Of a DNA stretch of 64,000 bases, positions 45,692 through 54,971 are shown piece by piece. Below the pieces are notes generated by a model. The model was not told the origin of the DNA, did no database searches, and was given only the letters and a program-made list of their open reading frames with translations. Both the position numbers and the translations under genes were made by a program. How positions within the stretch are numbered: position 1 is the stretch's first letter; each line of letters starts with the position of its first letter. This stretch comes from Tepidibacillus fermentans (GTDB taxonomy: Bacteria; Bacillota; Bacilli; Tepidibacillales; Tepidibacillaceae): NCBI RefSeq assembly GCF_004342885.1, contig NZ_SMAB01000008.1:1-64000 (forward strand). Reading direction: 5' to 3'.

Positions 45692-47167
45692 ATGAAAAAA
45701 ATCATCTTAATCCTTATTGATGCACTTATGCCTGAGGCACTAGAGAATGGAATAAAGTCTGGGAAAACTCCCGGCCTTAAATTTCTGATGGAAAATGGGG
45801 TGTATCAGCCTCATTGTGTAACCTCATTTCCAACGATGACAGCTACTGTTGACTCCTCCTTAATGACGGGAACTTATTCAGATCAGCATAAGATCCCTGG
45901 ATTGGTTTGGTATGACCCTAAAGAAAAACGCATCATCAACTATGTCAATGGAGCAAAAACGGTCCTCGCTTTAGGTATTCGAAAAGCTGCAAAAGATGTC
46001 CTTTATCATCTTAATCAAGTTCATCTTAATTCAAAAACAAAAACCATTTATGAAGAATTAGCCGATCATGGGAAAACCTCTGGTGCAGTTAATTTTATCA
46101 TTCATCGGGGTCGAACCGTACATACCTTAAAACTGCCTTTTCTTTTAAATCTGATTACTAGGTTTTCGTTACAAAATAAGAAAATAAAAGCTGCCGATAT
46201 TCTGAGTATCGGTGCATTGCATAAACCCCGTTTTCCTGGCAGAAAAATCTTTTGGAACTGGAATCAATCAGTATTTTCACATTTTGGAATCAATGACAAT
46301 TATACAACGGAAGTGGTGAAATTTATTATTGAAAGTGGGCACCAACCAGATTTTTTAATGGTTTATCTTCCTGATCACGATCATTATTTACATAAACATA
46401 TTGATCAGCCTTTACCCAGTTTAGAGAAAGTCGATCAAAAAATTGTTCAGATCTTAAATTTATTTGGTACTTGGGAACAAGCTTTAAAACAGAACACGTT
46501 TATTATTATTGGCGATCATGGTCAAACAAAAATTGGAAAAACCCAAAACCATAATATTGATTTAGATCAAATCTTAGCCCAATTTCAAGTCGTGAAATTA
46601 GGGAAAAAAGTTCATCCTAACGACCAGCTAGTGATTGGAAATAATGAACGAATGGTGTATCTTTATCCATTAAAGAAAGAGATTGAAAAGGATCTATTAA
46701 ACGTTTTACTGCAAGATGAGCGAATTGATTTTATAGCAAGAAAAGAAGAGGAAACCGTTATTGTAGAAAATCACAAGGGATTGAAACTTCGTTTTGCCAA
46801 AAATGGAGCTTATCAAGATCCCTATGATGTCAATTGGCATGTGCATGGAGATTTAGCGGTTTTAGATGTGAGGCTTGATGGAAATACGATAGAATTTGGC
46901 GATTACCCAGATGCTTTTTCTCGTTTATACGGGTCACTATTCTCCCAAGATATTCAAATGCTTGTTCTCAGTGCTAAACCTTCTTATGAATTTATTACGA
47001 AGACTTTTCCTGTTCATCTCGGGGGTGGAAGCCATGGTTCTTTACATAAGACAGATTCAATTGTCCCTTTATTGGTAGCTGGTGCAAAGAAATGGCCAAA
47101 ACCAAACACAAGGATTGTTGATCTTAAACAATATATTCTTGATTTGTTAGAGGTTCCTACAACATAA
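45692..47167 (+). CDS. Alkaline-phosphatase-superfamily phosphodiesterase/nucleotide pyrophosphatase
   Basis: This 491-residue protein starts IILILIDALMPEALENG, with the first metal Asp. The nucleophile Thr lies in SFPTMTATVDSSLMTG. YLPDHDHYLHKH, IIGDHGQTKIG and a late His in HLGGGSHGSLHKTDS supply the remaining ligands. These match the type I phosphodiesterase/NPP branch. No signal peptide is evident, so it should act in the cytoplasm. It lies near EEP, GDPD and PHP phosphatase genes but in its own transcript. Right-half repeat C lies just after the stop. Confidence 0.85.
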   Translation: MKKIILILIDALMPEALENGIKSGKTPGLKFLMENGVYQPHCVTSFPTMTATVDSSLMTGTYSDQHKIPGLVWYDPKEKRIINYVNGAKTVLALGIRKAAKDVLYHLNQVHLNSKTKTIYEELADHGKTSGAVNFIIHRGRTVHTLKLPFLLNLITRFSLQNKKIKAADILSIGALHKPRFPGRKIFWNWNQSVFSHFGINDNYTTEVVKFIIESGHQPDFLMVYLPDHDHYLHKHIDQPLPSLEKVDQKIVQILNLFGTWEQALKQNTFIIIGDHGQTKIGKTQNHNIDLDQILAQFQVVKLGKKVHPNDQLVIGNNERMVYLYPLKKEIEKDLLNVLLQDERIDFIARKEEETVIVENHKGLKLRFAKNGAYQDPYDVNWHVHGDLAVLDVRLDGNTIEFGDYPDAFSRLYGSLFSQDIQMLVLSAKPSYEFITKTFPVHLGGGSHGSLHKTDSIVPLLVAGAKKWPKPNTRIVDLKQYILDLLEVPTT

Positions 47168-47177
47168 TCAATAGCGG

Positions 47178-47193
47178 TAGAACATACAAGCCT
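47178..47193 (+). repeat. Palindromic repeat, half copy C
   Basis: TAGAACATACAAGCCT matches the right end of the 100-bp copies (AGAACATACAAGCC). No left arm is found, so this is a truncated copy wedged between two convergent genes. Confidence 0.55.
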
Positions 47194-47872
47194 AAATGAT
47201 CTGAACTTGTACAGAAATGGGATAATGATCAGACAGGTTTATTTTGAACACATCGTAATCAATGACGCGAATGTTCGCTGAATGAAAGATATAGTCAATC
47301 CGCTGTTTAGAAAAGGGCATCGTGGGTAAATGCCCTTTTTTCATCATTAGAGCGGCGTCAAAACAACCAAAACGATCAAGTGAGAGAGAGGGTGTATTGA
47401 AATCCCCCATCATAAGAAATGGGGAAGTAAGTGCCTGAATATATTCAGTGATTCGCTGAAGTTGCTGAATTCTCTCTACATAAGACAAGCCTAAATGGGT
47501 ATTTAAAATATGAACCTTTCTCTCGTTTACCTGTATTACAGTATCTAAAAGGCCCCGTTGTTCTTTTTGACTAGGGAGTAAAAGATGTGAAGTAGACAAG
47601 ATAGGAAAACGACTAAAAGTAGCTAGGCCATAGTTGCCATTGCCAATAGGTACATGGGGGGCAAAACGGCCTGTAAGTTTGAGGGCGTTTTGTAAAGCGG
47701 TAAATTGGTGTCCTCGTTTATTATTTTCATTAATCTCTTGGATGGTAATCATATCGGCATCTTGATCGGCTAAAAAACGGATTAAAGAGCGAAATGTCGG
47801 GACTAGCCAAAAATTCTTTCCACTATGGATATTGTAACTTATGATTTTTAACAGGTTGTGCTGGTTAACCAT
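47192..47872 (-). CDS. Endonuclease/exonuclease/phosphatase-family protein
   Basis: This 226-residue protein has the EEP motifs: LKIISYNIHSGKN (Asn), ADMITIQEINENN (Glu), LNTHLGLS, MGDFNTPSLS (catalytic Asp-x-Asn) and the closing NLSDHYPISVQV (Asp-His). It may hydrolyse a phosphodiester in DNA, phosphoinositide or sphingolipid; the substrate cannot be told. ATG 47872 follows GGGAAGGAGA; the frame to 47902 is less likely. Confidence 0.85.
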   Translation of the reverse strand: MVNQHNLLKIISYNIHSGKNFWLVPTFRSLIRFLADQDADMITIQEINENNKRGHQFTALQNALKLTGRFAPHVPIGNGNYGLATFSRFPILSTSHLLLPSQKEQRGLLDTVIQVNERKVHILNTHLGLSYVERIQQLQRITEYIQALTSPFLMMGDFNTPSLSLDRFGCFDAALMMKKGHLPTMPFSKQRIDYIFHSANIRVIDYDVFKINLSDHYPISVQVQII

Positions 47873-47969
47873 TTGTTGAATCTCCTTCCCATAGAAGAAC
47901 AATCATACTATACTATAGTATGAGTATAGGGTTATGATACCATTCAATCATAGATAGGAGCTTTGGGCC

Positions 47970-48713
47970 ATGAGAAGGATTCAAGTCATTGCACATCGTG
48001 GAGCTTCAGCCATTAGTCCAGAAAATACAATGATTGCTTTTCAAAGGGCGATTCACATTGGGGCAGATGCCATAGAGACTGATGTTCAAATGACAAAAGA
48101 TGGTCATCTCGTTCTCATCCATGATGAGCGTGTAAATCGAACGACAAATGGGAGTGGATTTGTAAAAGATTATACGTTAAACGAACTTAGAAAACTTGAT
48201 GCAGGAAGTTGGTTTTCCTCTGTTTACCAGAACGAAAAAATACCGATGATCGATGAATTTTTTACTTTGATCAAATCAACCGATATATGGGTAAATGTTG
48301 AGATCAAAAATGGCTACTTTATGTACCCGGGAATCGAAGAAAAGTTAATTGGAAAAATAAAAGAATATGATTTGCTTTCCCGTGTTGTTGTTTCTAGTTT
48401 TAATCATTATTCTTTATTAAAAATCCATCAAATCGCCCCTTACATCAAAACGGCAATCCTTTATATGACAAACCTATTTGAACCATGGAACTATGCGCGA
48501 ATGATTGGCGCAAGTAGTTTGCATCCATATAAAAAATCCTTGTCGAAAGAGATCGTTGATTATGCCCATCAAATGGGATTCACGGTCTATCCTTTTACTG
48601 TTGATGACAAGGAAGAGATGAAGAATTTAATTCAAATGGGAGTCGAAGGTATCATGACGAATGTGCCAGACCGATTGATTTTGTTCATTCGTGAATTAGG
48701 AGGAGAAGCATGA
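47970..48713 (+). CDS. Glycerophosphodiester phosphodiesterase
   Basis: This 247-residue GDPD enzyme splits glycerophosphodiesters to glycerol 3-phosphate and an alcohol. It has VIAHRGASAISPENTMIAFQ, with the catalytic His, the metal pair ETDVQMTKDG, and LIHDERVNRTTNG with the second His. No signal peptide is seen, so it should be cytoplasmic. Its stop overlaps the trmB start by four bases (ATGA), so the two are translated together. Confidence 0.93.
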   Translation: MRRIQVIAHRGASAISPENTMIAFQRAIHIGADAIETDVQMTKDGHLVLIHDERVNRTTNGSGFVKDYTLNELRKLDAGSWFSSVYQNEKIPMIDEFFTLIKSTDIWVNVEIKNGYFMYPGIEEKLIGKIKEYDLLSRVVVSSFNHYSLLKIHQIAPYIKTAILYMTNLFEPWNYARMIGASSLHPYKKSLSKEIVDYAHQMGFTVYPFTVDDKEEMKNLIQMGVEGIMTNVPDRLILFIRELGGEA

Positions 48714-49357
48714 GACTACGCAAAAAACCTTGGGTAAAAGATGAAATTTTTCAGTATACATCTTATTCTGTAAAAGAACCAAGGGAATGGAAAGGAAAAT
48801 GGAGGACATTATTTGGAAATGATTATCCCATTCATGTCGAGTTTGGAACGGGAAGGGGTAATTTTATCACGACACTTGCGAAGCAAAATCCAGAGATCAA
48901 TTATATCGCGCTCGAACAAAAACAAGAAGTACTGGTTCAAGCGGTACGTAAAGCAGTAGCCTTAGAATTAAAGAACATTCGGTTTATCTTAGGGAACGCC
49001 AATTTTGTATTGGATTTCTTTTCAGATGATGAAATCGCAAGAATTTATTTGAATTTTGTTGATCCGTGGCCAAAAAATCGGCATGCAAAACGCCGGTTAA
49101 CCCATCAAAATTATTTAAATATGTATCAACAAATTTTACAAAAAAATGGCTCGATTCATTTGAAAACCGACAATGAAATTCTTTTTGAATTTTCATTAAA
49201 TGAGTTGAGTCTTCATCCGTTCTACCAATTGCATGATATCTCGCTAAACTTATATCGGAATGAAGAAAATCTAGAAAAACATGTGCAAACTGAATATGAG
49301 CTGAAATTCCTTGAACAAGGCAAACCCATCTATCGACTCGAGGCGACATTGATCTAG
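48710..49357 (+). CDS. trmB: tRNA (guanine-N7-)-methyltransferase
   Basis: This 215-residue enzyme methylates G46 of tRNA. It has the S-adenosylmethionine loop VEFGTGRGNFI, the family signature LNFVDPWPKNRHAKRRLTHQ, and LKTDNEILFEFSL near the end. The start ATG lies inside the end of the GDPD gene, with AGGAGG upstream. Repeat copy D follows the stop by ten bases and provides a terminator. Confidence 0.95.
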   Translation: MRLRKKPWVKDEIFQYTSYSVKEPREWKGKWRTLFGNDYPIHVEFGTGRGNFITTLAKQNPEINYIALEQKQEVLVQAVRKAVALELKNIRFILGNANFVLDFFSDDEIARIYLNFVDPWPKNRHAKRRLTHQNYLNMYQQILQKNGSIHLKTDNEILFEFSLNELSLHPFYQLHDISLNLYRNEENLEKHVQTEYELKFLEQGKPIYRLEATLI

Positions 49358-49367
49358 TTAAGAAACT

Positions 49368-49480
49368 GGCTTGTATGATTCTATAAGCTGCGACTTTCGT
49401 GAGCGAGCTTTCCCACTTACTGTTTATTCATGGAAAGCCGCGAGGGATCGGAGCAGCGTTAAAACATACAAGCCTATTTT
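49368..49480 (+). repeat. Palindromic repeat, full copy D (about 107 bp, plus TATTTTT)
   Basis: The ends are GGCTTGTATG (49368-49377) and CATACAAGCC (49465-49474). Inside are TTCTATAAGCTG, GAGCGAGCTTTCCCA, GGAAAGCCG and GGAGCAGCGTT. The inner pieces pair (AGCTTTCC with GGAAAGC), giving a branched fold. It is homologous to copy E read in the opposite direction. Confidence 0.8.
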
Positions 49481-49489
49481 TACCGCAAA

Positions 49490-50809
49490 CTATTTCGTTG
49501 TAAGATTCTGTGGATCACTGACCGATGCAATAATGGATGGTAATTTTTCACCATTTAAGATTTTTTTTGCTCGATTTTCGTCAAATTCTTTTTCCCATTT
49601 TGCAACAACAATGGTAGCGACACCATTACCGATTAAATTGGTGATCGCACGAGCTTCTGACATAAAGCGATCAACACCTAGGAGCAGTGTTAATGCGGCA
49701 ACAGGTAATGTATGAATACTAGATAATGTAGCAGCAAGTGTAATGAATCCGCCGCCAGTAACTGCTGCAGCTCCTTTTGATGTTAACATGAGTACAGCTA
49801 AGATCGTTAATTCTTGACCAAGTGTTAATGGTGTATTGGTTGCTTGTGCGATGAAGATTGCAGCCATGGTTAGATAAATTGATGTTCCATCAAGGTTGAA
49901 GGAATAACCCGTTGGAATCACCATACCGACAACAGATTTGGAAGCACCAAGTTCCTCCATCTTGGTCATCATTCGCGGAAGAACTGATTCAGAAGATGAA
50001 GTTCCTAGAACGATAAAGATTTCTTCTTTAATATATTTTAAGTACTTCCAGATGCTAAAACCATTCATTTTGGCAATTAGACCAAGAACGACAAATACAA
50101 ATAATGCACTTGTTGTATAAACCCCTGCCATTAATTTACCAAGGGACAAGAGAGTATGAATTCCATATTTTCCAATCGTAAAGGACATCGCACCAAAGGC
50201 GCCTAAAGGAGCTAATTTCATAATCATACCGACAATACCAAATAATCCATGGGAGAATTGGTCGATGATTTTGACCAAAGGTTTTGCTTTTTCTCCCATT
50301 GCAGATAAAGAAAGCCCGAGCAAGATCGAAAATAATAAGACCTGTAAAATCTCTCCTTCAGCAAAAGCACCCACAACATTTGAAGGAATGATATTCATTA
50401 GGAATTCGGTTGTACTTAAATGTTTCGCTGCATTCGTGTAACTTGCGATTGCCGAAGCATCCATTGTTGAAACATCGGCATTGATTCCAGCACCTGGTTG
50501 ATAAATTTTCACAACGATTAATCCTATGAAAAGTGCAATAGTAGTAACCACTTCAAAATAGATCAATGCTTTTAGTCCGACACGCCCTACCTTTTTCATA
50601 TCTCCCATATTGGCAATTCCCACAACAACGGTAGAGAAAATAATTGGAGCAATCAACATTTTGATCAATTTAATGAATCCATCACCTAATGGCTTCATTT
50701 TCACCGCTACCTCAGGATAGAAGAAACCAAGGAGTATTCCGATGAGGATAGCGACTAAAACGCGAAAATAAAGACTGTGATAAATTTTTTTCTTTTTTGT
50801 TTGTTCCAT
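49490..50809 (-). CDS. Dicarboxylate/amino acid:cation symporter (GltP/DctA family)
   Basis: This 439-residue membrane protein belongs to the DAACS family of glutamate, aspartate and C4-dicarboxylate carriers. Its helical hairpin reads [18 protein letters not shown], where SSS is the substrate loop. [20 protein letters not shown] (NLDGT, cation site) and [20 protein letters not shown] follow. ATG 50809 follows GGGAGAGTAAG. It is divergent from the FadR-type regulator gene across 300 AT-rich bases. Confidence 0.93.
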   Translation of the reverse strand: MEQTKKKKIYHSLYFRVLVAILIGILLGFFYPEVAVKMKPLGDGFIKLIKMLIAPIIFSTVVVGIANMGDMKKVGRVGLKALIYFEVVTTIALFIGLIVVKIYQPGAGINADVSTMDASAIASYTNAAKHLSTTEFLMNIIPSNVVGAFAEGEILQVLLFSILLGLSLSAMGEKAKPLVKIIDQFSHGLFGIVGMIMKLAPLGAFGAMSFTIGKYGIHTLLSLGKLMAGVYTTSALFVFVVLGLIAKMNGFSIWKYLKYIKEEIFIVLGTSSSESVLPRMMTKMEELGASKSVVGMVIPTGYSFNLDGTSIYLTMAAIFIAQATNTPLTLGQELTILAVLMLTSKGAAAVTGGGFITLAATLSSIHTLPVAALTLLLGVDRFMSEARAITNLIGNGVATIVVAKWEKEFDENRAKKILNGEKLPSIIASVSDPQNLTTK

Positions 50810-50995
50810 ACTTACTCTCCCACTTTTCAATATTAGGCGTAAAATTTAAAAAATTTTCTCTCTTTCTAATAGTATTATAATACATAGGTTCTTGTTTTGT
50901 ACATGTAAATTATATGAATTATATATATTTTATTGTTATTCAAAAATAAATAATATTCATAAAATAACATAATTATTGAAATACTTAAAAAAATA

Positions 50996-51059
50996 TTGCG
51001 TAAATTAATTTTCAGAATATATAATAAAAATGTAAAGGTTAGGTGGTCAGGACACCTAA
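50996..51059 (+). promoter_or_regulatory. Promoter and palindromic operator of the 2-hydroxyacid operon
   Basis: TTGCGT (50996-51001) and TATAAT (51020-51025) lie 18 bases apart. TTAGGTG (51039-51045) and CACCTAA (51053-51059) form a perfect dyad around GTCAGGA, at about +7 to +27. Its size and the inner GGTCAG core suit a FadR/GntR dimer, presumably the next gene's product. No other gene lies in 50810-51113. Confidence 0.75.
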
Positions 51060-51113
51060 TGGTTGATCCGATAATAGCGAGGGAAGAAACTAGATTTTCT
51101 TAGGAGAGTTTTT

Positions 51114-51809
51114 ATGATTTTTGAACCGATTAAAAAGAAAAGAGTTTATCAAATTGTTATTGAACGAATAAAATCTTCCGTTGAATCTGGGCAATTAAAG
51201 CCCGGAGATAAATTGCCTTCAGAAAGAGAAATGGCCAAATTACTACAAGTGTCTCGTTCTGCAGTTAGAGAAGCCCTTAGTGTTATGGAATACTATGGAA
51301 TGGTGGAAATTAAAACAGGAATAGGGGTTTTTTTAGTTGAAGGTCAAATTCATCAACTATTAAATAAGATGAACATTCTACTGTTTGATGATGGAATACA
51401 ATTGGTAGAAGTATTAGAAGTAAGACAAGGGATTGAATCACAAGCTGCTTATTTAGCTGCTAAAAGAGCCACTTTAGAAGATTTGACAAAGATAAAGAAA
51501 GCGCTTACAAAACTAGAAAAAGCTGTAATAGAAAATAAAATTGCGGCAAAAGAAGATTACGAATTTCATCGTGCTGTTGTTCAAGCCAGTAAAAATCAAA
51601 TGCTAATGCAAATGATTTATCTTATTGCAGATTATTTTATCCTAGGACTAAACAAAAGCAGGGGGGAGTCTTTAAAAATACCAGGTAGAAGTCAACAAAT
51701 TTTAAATGAACATAAAGAGATATATGATGCGATTGTCGCAAAAGATCCAAATCTTGCTAGTAAAAAGATGTGGGACCATTTAGAACATGTGAAGTCGAGG
51801 TTTAATTAA
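51114..51809 (+). CDS. GntR-family regulator, FadR (FCD) subfamily
   Basis: This 231-residue protein has the N-terminal winged helix (VYQIVIERIKSSVESGQLKP, then GDKLPSEREMAKLLQVSRSA) and an FCD ligand domain (about 80-225). The FCD metal/ligand residues lie in FHRAVVQASKN and the later HKEIYDAI and DHLEHV His positions. Members such as LldR and GlcC sense lactate or glycolate. It heads a TRAP-LarA-GlcD-GlcF operon and has a dyad operator just upstream, so self-regulation and control by a 2-hydroxyacid are likely inferences. Confidence 0.9.
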   Translation: MIFEPIKKKRVYQIVIERIKSSVESGQLKPGDKLPSEREMAKLLQVSRSAVREALSVMEYYGMVEIKTGIGVFLVEGQIHQLLNKMNILLFDDGIQLVEVLEVRQGIESQAAYLAAKRATLEDLTKIKKALTKLEKAVIENKIAAKEDYEFHRAVVQASKNQMLMQMIYLIADYFILGLNKSRGESLKIPGRSQQILNEHKEIYDAIVAKDPNLASKKMWDHLEHVKSRFN

Positions 51810-51926
51810 AGGGGAGGGATAAATAAAAGTTTTAAGAAGGTGGTGACTTTTTTATTCATTCAATTTTATTAGAGGAAATTTTAAGCTTATTATTCTAATG
51901 CCAAATTAAAATAAAAGAGAGGGAGA

Positions 51927-52955
51927 ATGATGAGGAAAAAAGGGTTGAAAATTATAGCAATGATCGTAATGATCAGTATGATGGTTAGTCTGATAGGATG
52001 TTCATCATCATCCACTTCAGGTAATAGTGGGGACGGTGTAAAATTTATTAATATTGCTACCGCTTCAACAGGTGGAACCTATTATCCAATTGGAGTAGGC
52101 ATGGCGACCTTATGGACAGAAAAGTTGAAAGGGGTTAATGCAAGTGCCCAATCCTCGGCAGGTTCAGTAGAAAACATTGAACTATTAAGAAATGGGGAAG
52201 CACAACTGGCGATTTTTCAGGGACTAATTGGTTCTATGGCTTACCAAGGAAAAGGTATCTTTGAAGGGAAAAAATATGATGGATTGCGTTCAATTTCCAT
52301 GCTTTGGCCAAATGTTGAACATTTTGTTTTAAAAGAAAATCTAGCTAAAACAGGAAACATTCTCGATTTAAAGGGATCGAATTTTTCCGTGGGACCGCAA
52401 GCAAGTGGAACAGAACAATCCACAATGGTTATCTTTGAAGGAGTCGGCCTTTCAAAAGCAGATATTAAACCTGATTATCTTGGTTATAATGATTCAGCTG
52501 AAGCTATAAAAGATGGTAGAATAAGTGGTGCATCAATGCCAGCAGGTATTCCCGTAGCAGCAGTTACTGATTTATATGCAAGTAAAGCCGGTGTCAAGGT
52601 ACTTGAGTTCACAGATGAACAATTAGCAAGTATTAACAAGTTGTATAATACTTGGTTCCGTTTCGTCATTCCTGTTGGAACCTATCCAGGTCAAAAAGAA
52701 GAGATTAAAACAATTGCTCAACCTAACTGGTTAGGTGTAGCCAATACAGTAGATGAAAAATTAGTTTACGATTTAACGAAGACTTTATTTGAAAATTTAG
52801 ATTATATGTACTCTGTGCATAACAGTGCTAAGAATATTAAGTTGGAAACGGCCTTAAATGGTTTGCCTGTACCATTACACATCGGGGCATATAAATATTT
52901 TAAAGAAAAAGGACTCAAGATTCCAGAATACCTAATACCGCCAGAAGCTAAATAA
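51927..52955 (+). CDS. TAXI-family TRAP transporter solute receptor (lipoprotein)
   Basis: This 342-residue protein has a lipoprotein signal (MISMMVSLIGCSSSS, lipobox LIGC) and the TAXI family start IATASTGGTYYPIGVGMATL. The ligand-binding part includes SAGSVENIELLRNGEAQLAI and SVGPQASGTEQ. TAXI receptors bind organic acids such as 2-oxoglutarate or glutamate; the ligand here is unknown and may be a 2-hydroxyacid, judged from the operon. The next gene encodes the matching fused permease. Confidence 0.92.
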   Translation: MMRKKGLKIIAMIVMISMMVSLIGCSSSSTSGNSGDGVKFINIATASTGGTYYPIGVGMATLWTEKLKGVNASAQSSAGSVENIELLRNGEAQLAIFQGLIGSMAYQGKGIFEGKKYDGLRSISMLWPNVEHFVLKENLAKTGNILDLKGSNFSVGPQASGTEQSTMVIFEGVGLSKADIKPDYLGYNDSAEAIKDGRISGASMPAGIPVAAVTDLYASKAGVKVLEFTDEQLASINKLYNTWFRFVIPVGTYPGQKEEIKTIAQPNWLGVANTVDEKLVYDLTKTLFENLDYMYSVHNSAKNIKLETALNGLPVPLHIGAYKYFKEKGLKIPEYLIPPEAK

Positions 52956-53018
52956 ACGAAAATTAAAGGGTGGCATAAACCACCCTATCACCATCTTTAT
53001 TTAGGAGGACATAGATAA

Positions 53019-54971
53019 ATGGAATCTAAAAAGACGGGAAAAGAAAAACAGGAAGCATTAAATTTTCAGCGTCAATTGACTGGATTTCAAGGGAAAATCG
53101 TTGCAGTGATTGCCGTTCTTTTTTCTATCTTTCAGATCTATGCCAATAGTATTGGTACAATTCAAGAAATTCACCGAAATGCGATTCACTTAGGATTTTT
53201 ATTGGTTTTATCCTTTTTGCTATATCCAAGAAATAAGAAATCGAATATCCATAAATTTAGCCTATGGGATATTCTTCTAGCTATTGGCGGGGTTATCGTA
53301 GGTTTATATATCGTTATCTTTTATAAAGATATCTTTGTTGTCCGAGGTGGGCAAGCCAATTTACTAGATTATGTTGTGGCGGGATTAGCAATTGTCCTTA
53401 CCCTAATTGCTGGAAAAAGGACGATTGGTTGGTTTATACCCATTCTTGGTATCATATTTTTACTCTATGCTAGATTTGGTGAATTTTCCTTTTTAGGAAT
53501 GTTTGCTCATCAAAACTTTACAACAGAACGTTTACTTTACCGTATGTATATGACAACAGAAGGATTGTTAGGAATAACGATTTCTATATCATCTACTTAC
53601 ATCTTCTTATTTATTTTATTTGGTGCCTTTCTTAGTGCTAGTGGTGCCGCTGATTTATTTAATGATTTAGCCTTAGCGATAGCAGGTAAGAGACGTGGTG
53701 GCCCTGCTCAGGTAGCTATTCTTTCTAGCGCGATGATGGGGACATTAAGTGGAAGTGCTGTAGCAAATGTAGCTACTACAGGTACATTTACGATTCCCTT
53801 AATGAAAAAGATCGGTTATGCACCACATTTTGCTGGTGCAGTAGAAGCTGCGTCTTCTACTGGCGGGATGATGATGCCACCAATCATGGGTGCTGCCGCT
53901 TTTATTATGGCAGGTTTTGTAGGTGTTCCTTATTCAACAGTAATGTTGGCTGCTGTGATTCCGGCCTTGCTTTATTATGCAGGGGTAATCATTATGGTGG
54001 ATATAGAAGCTAAACGTTTGGGTCTTAGCGGATTAAGTGATGAAACATTACCAAGAGTTTGGGATGTTTTAAAAAAACGGGGGTTACTATTATTACCAAT
54101 TGTTGTGATCGTATGGACACTTATAGAAGGAAGAACCCCGCTATTTGCTGGTTTTGCTGGAATTATTTCCACCATTTTAGTAAGTTGGTTTCATAAAGAT
54201 ACAAGGATTGGCCCGAAGAAAATTTTAAAAGCTTTTGAAGAGGCTGGAAGAGGCGCTATACAAGTTGGTATTGCAACAGCTGCAACTGGAATTATCGTCG
54301 GTGTAGTGGGTATGACAGGAGTAGGATCTGTACTTGCTTATAACATCTTAAAAATTTCCTTTGGCCAAGTATCGGTTGCTTTAGTATTAGTTATGTTAAC
54401 GGCGATCGTTTTAAGTTTAGGATTACCTTCAACTGCTTTATATATTGTGGTTGCGGTTACAGCAGCACCCGCATTAATAAAAGCAGGTATTCATCCCCTT
54501 GCAGCACATTTTTTCGTCTTTTGGTTTGGCGTATTATCTAATGTTACACCTCCTGTCGCATTAGCATCTTATACGGCTGGAGGAATTGCAGGAGCCGACC
54601 CGATGAAAACAGGATGGACAGGATTAAAATTAACAGTTGCAGGCTTTATTATCCCGTTTATGTTTGCTTATAATCCTGTCATTTTGATGCAAACGCCAGA
54701 TGGAAGTCCTGTTCCGTTTGATAAAGTTATCTTGGCAGCTATTACTGGAATAATCGGAGTATTTGCTCTTGCCGTTGCTGTTCTAAATTACTATCGTACA
54801 TCTTTAAATTGGCTGGAAAGAATTCTATTCTTCTTAGCAGCGATTTTTATGATTAAACCTGGGATGATTACTGATGCTATTGGAATTGGGTTACTCGCTA
54901 TTGCTTTATTTATCCAGATAAAGAAACAAAAAGATATCAATAGAGGTGCCAATCATGAATACTTGGCCTAA
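53019..54971 (+). CDS. TRAP transporter, fused small and large permease (TAXI type)
   Basis: This 650-residue membrane protein has an N-terminal four-helix DctQ-like part (to about 190) and a DctM-like part with many helices. Typical DctM stretches are seen: MGTLSGSAVANVATTGTFTI, GMMMPPIMGAAAFIMA, LSLGLPSTALYIVVAVTAAP and FVFWFGVLSNVTPPVALASY. It works with the lipoprotein encoded just upstream to import an organic acid with a cation gradient. AGGAGGA precedes ATG 53019. Its end overlaps the LarA-like start by 17 bases. Confidence 0.95.
   Translation: MESKKTGKEKQEALNFQRQLTGFQGKIVAVIAVLFSIFQIYANSIGTIQEIHRNAIHLGFLLVLSFLLYPRNKKSNIHKFSLWDILLAIGGVIVGLYIVIFYKDIFVVRGGQANLLDYVVAGLAIVLTLIAGKRTIGWFIPILGIIFLLYARFGEFSFLGMFAHQNFTTERLLYRMYMTTEGLLGITISISSTYIFLFILFGAFLSASGAADLFNDLALAIAGKRRGGPAQVAILSSAMMGTLSGSAVANVATTGTFTIPLMKKIGYAPHFAGAVEAASSTGGMMMPPIMGAAAFIMAGFVGVPYSTVMLAAVIPALLYYAGVIIMVDIEAKRLGLSGLSDETLPRVWDVLKKRGLLLLPIVVIVWTLIEGRTPLFAGFAGIISTILVSWFHKDTRIGPKKILKAFEEAGRGAIQVGIATAATGIIVGVVGMTGVGSVLAYNILKISFGQVSVALVLVMLTAIVLSLGLPSTALYIVVAVTAAPALIKAGIHPLAAHFFVFWFGVLSNVTPPVALASYTAGGIAGADPMKTGWTGLKLTVAGFIIPFMFAYNPVILMQTPDGSPVPFDKVILAAITGIIGVFALAVAVLNYYRTSLNWLERILFFLAAIFMIKPGMITDAIGIGLLAIALFIQIKKQKDINRGANHEYLA

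Noticed and set aside
49368-49480. Copy D as a tRNA-like or T-box-like structured RNA
   Set aside because: It has no CCA end, anticodon arm or T-box motif, and the reverse-complement match to copy E is better explained by an interspersed palindromic repeat.
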